64,000 nt of DNA from Chloroflexota bacterium (lineage in GTDB: Bacteria; Chloroflexota; UBA11872): positions 89,057 through 153,056 of the forward strand of contig JAJEDE010000001.1 in the NCBI GenBank assembly GCA_022821645.1, written 5' to 3'. Position numbers and translations under genes: made by a program. This document shows positions 61,902-64,000 of the stretch, piece by piece (within the stretch, counting starts at the first letter, position 1; each line of letters starts with the position of its first letter). The notes under the pieces are model-generated. The model was not told the origin of the DNA and made no database searches. It saw only the letters and a list, made by a program, of their open reading frames with translations.

Positions 61902-62845
61902 AGCGCAACCAAATCCTTGTAGGTGAGCCGCTTGCCGTCCATGTTGCGGACCATCAATGTCATTTGATCAATGGTGTTGAAGTCACGCTGGTTGAAGCGA
62001 CCAGCAAATTCATTGACGTAGCGGTTCAAGTGTTTGCCGCTCATCTTGTGGTACGTGCCGTGGTAGCCGCGCTTCATCAATGACCAAAAGCTTTCCAGGC
62101 CGTTCGTATGCGCCTGTCCATCAACCCAATGCCCAACACCATGTTTGACGGCATGGTGATTCGGTAAACCCTTGTAGCCGTGCCATTCGTCAGTGTAGAC
62201 CATTGCGCCGTCGTCGGTGCGCTCATTGATGAAACCTTGAAGGGATCGCTTGGTGATATCGGGGACAACCGCCGCACTGACTTTGCCTGTCTTTCGGTCC
62301 TTCACGCCCACTACCGGAATCTTGCCGACTTTACCCCGACCGGCTCGAAGCTTCTTTGATGAATGCTTGTTGGCCTCTTTGCCGCCGATATACGTTTCGT
62401 CAGCTTCAACAGGTCCGGCAAAGGATGGAGCATGGTCACTCCACGTTTCACGAATGCGGTGCGCCAAGTGCCACGCCGACTTTTGGGAGATACCGAGATC
62501 ACGGTGCAGCTTCATTGAAGCCGTGCCCTTGATGCCGGTGGCGAGAAGGTAAAACGCCATTGCCCAAACTTGAAGGCCAAGGTTTGAGCCGTGCATCAAC
62601 GTGTTGGTCCGAACGCTGAAGTGTTTGCGGCAATCCCGACAGCGGTAGGGCTGCGGCTTGCGGCTCGTCACATGCAGGATGTTGTCGCTCCCGCAGTGCG
62701 GGCAGCGGACGCCATGCGGCCAGCGCGTCTCGACGAACCATGCTTCAGCAGCGTCATCGTCGGGGAACATGCGCGTCACGTCAATCAGCGACATCCCGCG
62801 CCGTTCGGCTCGTCCTGGTCCCTTGCTGCTGGCGTTGTATCCCAT
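61898..62845 (-). CDS. IS1595-family (ISXO2-like) transposase
   Basis: 315 residues. An N-terminal zinc-binding region has CPHCGSD and CRDCRKHFS (about 48-77). The DDE-type core has Asp in VEADETYIGG and Asp in VYTDEWHGYKGL. The third site HTNGLESFWSLMKRGYHGTYHKMS is the ISXO2 hallmark, in which Asn takes the usual Glu place and a Lys follows. The frame appears intact. ATG at 62845. With the exact ends and duplications, the element could still be active. Confidence 0.95.
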   Translation of the reverse strand: MGYNASSKGPGRAERRGMSLIDVTRMFPDDDAAEAWFVETRWPHGVRCPHCGSDNILHVTSRKPQPYRCRDCRKHFSVRTNTLMHGSNLGLQVWAMAFYLLATGIKGTASMKLHRDLGISQKSAWHLAHRIRETWSDHAPSFAGPVEADETYIGGKEANKHSSKKLRAGRGKVGKIPVVGVKDRKTGKVSAAVVPDITKRSLQGFINERTDDGAMVYTDEWHGYKGLPNHHAVKHGVGHWVDGQAHTNGLESFWSLMKRGYHGTYHKMSGKHLNRYVNEFAGRFNQRDFNTIDQMTLMVRNMDGKRLTYKDLVAL

Positions 62846-63042
62846 TGACCTCTTCCATTGTCACCTTTGGCGATTTACGGAAGAATCTTAGCCAACTTTG
62901 GGCGGTTTGTCAAGGGGCTTATTCACACTGTCCACAGGATTACCCACAACCAGTCAACAGGACTCGCCTGGGGAGTTCAGGCTTGAGCGGCGCAGGAGGT
63001 GCGGTAGGTTAAAGGCAAGGCCGCGCCTCTCCGTCCCTTTTC

Positions 63043-63116
63043 GGGCAGGTCGCCAAGTGGCTAAGGCGCTGGGTTTTGCAGACCCAGTATCGCGGGTTCG
63101 ACCCCCGCCCTGCCCT
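63043..63116 (+). tRNA. tRNA-like gene, anticodon UGC or GCA, U73
   Basis: Acceptor GGGCAGG/CCTGCCC, D-arm GCC...GGC, T-arm GCGGG-TTCGACC-CCCGC all fold. The anticodon arm is CTGGGT/ACCCAG around TTTGCAG, a six-pair stem. That gives anticodon UGC (Ala), but there is no G3:U70 pair. The discriminator is U73 (Cys-like) and GCA is one base further. No CCA encoded. The identity is therefore unclear; the fold itself is good. Confidence 0.75.
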
Positions 63117-63265
63117 CCGTGAGAGGCGCGGCCTATGCGTGCCACAGTATTAACACACCGCCGCTCCCACGCAAGCCAACCCTGCGCATTCCAGCGTCAT
63201 TAACACTTCGGGCGTTTCCAGCTTGCTGCGCCGTGATAGCCTGACGGGCCGGAATGCGCACCACA

Positions 63266-63295
63266 CCCCTTTGGCTAACAAAGGTTATAAGCCCC
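63266..63295 (-). repeat. right terminal inverted repeat of the IS1595 element
   Basis: Read inward: GGGGCTTATA, ACCTT, TGTTAGCCAA, AGGGG. It matches the left end as described there. It is followed by the right duplication TTTCTAAA (63296-63303). Confidence 0.88.
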
Positions 63296-63528
63296 TTTCT
63301 AAAAAACTCTTGAGGCGCGGCGGGGCGTTTTGGGGGTGCCTCGGGGACGCGTGAGGCCCGGCCCGGCGAGGGGCGGGACGGGGTGTGGCGCGGGTGGGTG
63401 CGGGCTTGCCGGGGCGGTGGGGCGAGGCCTGGACGGGAGGCTGGGCGGCGCGGGGAGGTGGGGGCGGAGATTGGACGGGGCTGAGGGCGGGTGGTTGGCG
63501 GCGGGGTTTGGCTGGGGGTGAAGGGGGG

Positions 63529-63581
63529 AACTGTCTCTGGCCAGCCGGCCCCTAGCGGGGGCCGGCTGGCCAGAGACAGTT
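63529..63581 (-). ncRNA. conserved 24-bp hairpin in leader copy 2
   Basis: On the minus strand the arm starts AACTGTCTCTGG and ends CCGGCCCC, with loop CGCTA. Both arms are perfectly complementary. It differs from copy 1 at two arm positions, each with a matching change in the other arm. Confidence 0.7.
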
Positions 63582-63755
63582 TGGGCGGGTTTTTTTGGCG
63601 GGTGGGAGGGCGGAAGGGGAGAGGGTAGAGGGAAGAGGAGTGAGAGAAGAAGGGAACGAGGAAGGGACGGAAGAGTGGGAAGCGGAGAGCTGGGAGGAGC
63701 GGGGCGGGGAGGGCGGGGGGCATTTGGAGCGGGGGGTTGCGAGGCTTACTCGGAC

Positions 63756-63784
63756 AGTGTACAGTTTGTGAGGGTGAGCGGCAA
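63756..63784 (-). promoter_or_regulatory. promoter of leader element copy 2
   Basis: On the minus strand TTGCCG (63784-63779), 17-bp spacer, TACACT (63761-63756). Same arrangement as in copies 1 and 3. Because of the IS insertion it now reads into the IS element instead of the gamma-CA gene. Confidence 0.62.
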
Positions 63785-63890
63785 GTGGGCGGTGGAGAGG
63801 GGCTGGTGATGAGGGTGACAGGTGGAAGGCGTGAGCGGAGAGGAGCGAGACGGGCAAGAAGGGGAGAGCACCTGTGTTGGGGGTCAAGGG

Positions 63891-64000
63891 TTAGGGCATG
63901 GTGGGATCCCACATGGTGTGGTCGCGACAGAGGGCGTTGCAGAGCACCAGCAGCTTGCGCATGCAGGCGACGAGGGCCACCTTGGCCGGCTTGCCGGCGG
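63891..64000 (-). CDS. IS110-family transposase, C-terminal end only
   Basis: The last 36 residues are in the window: GKPAKVALVACMRKLLVLCNAL, ending RDHTMWDPTMP. The block K-V-A-L-V-A-x-M-R-K-L-L is the conserved C-terminus of IS110-type (Transposase_20) recombinases. The rest lies beyond the window edge. Whether the element is complete cannot be told. Confidence 0.8.
   Translation of the reverse strand, partial: AGKPAKVALVACMRKLLVLCNALCRDHTMWDPTMP

Larger units (their letters stand above)
60364..63295. mobile_element. IS1595-family element (ISXO2-like) with passenger genes, 2,932 bp
   Basis: Both ends start GGGGCTTATA reading inward. The 8-bp duplications TTTCTAAA flank it (60356-60363 and 63296-63303). 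Removing the element and one duplication restores a 24-bp palindrome identical to that at 31418-31441 in the related leader. The 8-bp duplication and the transposase agree with the IS1595 family. Its length is about three times that of a simple member. It carries two tRNA-like genes, two passenger genes and structured RNAs. Confidence 0.93.
63296..63812 (-). repeat. leader repeat copy 2, proximal part
   Basis: Reverse complement matches about 30872-31434 of copy 1 with promoter, C-rich run, hairpin and half palindrome in the same order. It points toward lower coordinates, originally into the gamma-CA/radC operon. Long Pro-rich open frames on this strand are by-products of composition. It follows the IS110 gene end by about 80 bp. 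Confidence 0.87.

Overview
The window is 64 kb of GC-rich DNA (roughly two thirds G+C by eye) and is gene-dense, with many genes joined by 1-8 base start/stop overlaps (GTGA, TGATG, TAATG). The best guess for the source is a member of the Chloroflexota, perhaps SAR202-like or host-associated. This is an inference from gene content: a futalosine menaquinone pathway, phosphatidylinositol synthesis, RNase Y, MurT/GatD, long secreted Cache proteins, and several PhyH, Gfo/Idh and enolase-superfamily enzymes. No rRNA or other firm taxonomic marker is present.

Layout. 0-3.6 kb holds a cut-off FAD halogenase/reductase, a PhyH oxygenase and a Gfo/Idh oxidoreductase. 3.6-7.7 kb is a compact minus-strand operon: ArsR regulator, inositol-phosphate synthase, acyltransferase, PimA-like mannosyltransferase and PI(P) synthase. 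7.8-22.8 kb is mostly housekeeping and catabolism: RNase Y, a UroD-like methyltransferase, a deacetylase, DegV, RecF plus a DciA-like protein, an FAD oxidoreductase, a sugar isomerase, a beta-propeller, an IPMDH-like enzyme, FBP aldolase and NagA. 22.8-27.6 kb is a TetR-controlled menaquinone operon (mqnE, mqnA, mqnC) followed by mqnD. The TetR operator overlaps the promoter.

27.6-31.6 kb is an accessory region with repeats, a two-gene AAA ATPase/TOPRIM-like module, a fragment of a restriction-type DNA methylase, and a long C-rich leader element. 31.7-34.7 kb is hisG with two dehydrogenases. 35-36.7 kb is a nucleobase transporter fused to an ATPase-like domain. 37-43.4 kb holds a four-Cache secreted protein, an MBL hydrolase, several lipoproteins, a flavin reductase and tRNA-Pro. 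43.7-49.9 kb is a three-gene DUF6361/PLD/SNF2 helicase cassette that looks like a defence system. 50-60.3 kb carries a GlcE-like gene invaded by palindromic repeats, two enolase-superfamily enzymes, MurT/GatD, a Rieske protein, a HIT protein, LysA, RadC and a membrane-anchored gamma-carbonic-anhydrase-like protein.

60.36-63.30 kb is an intact 2,932-bp IS1595-family element with 8-bp target duplications. Besides its transposase it carries two unusual tRNA genes, two passenger genes and two structured RNA candidates. The window ends in a cut-off IS110-type transposase gene.

The most interesting pattern is a family of long leader elements. Each has a TTGCnn/17 bp/TACACT promoter, a C-rich stretch, and a perfect 24-26 bp hairpin whose 5-nt loop reads CNNTA. 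Copies sit upstream of hisG, of murT-gatD and of the gamma-CA/radC operon, always pointing at the operon. The third copy is split by the IS1595 element. The two close copies show compensatory changes in their stems.
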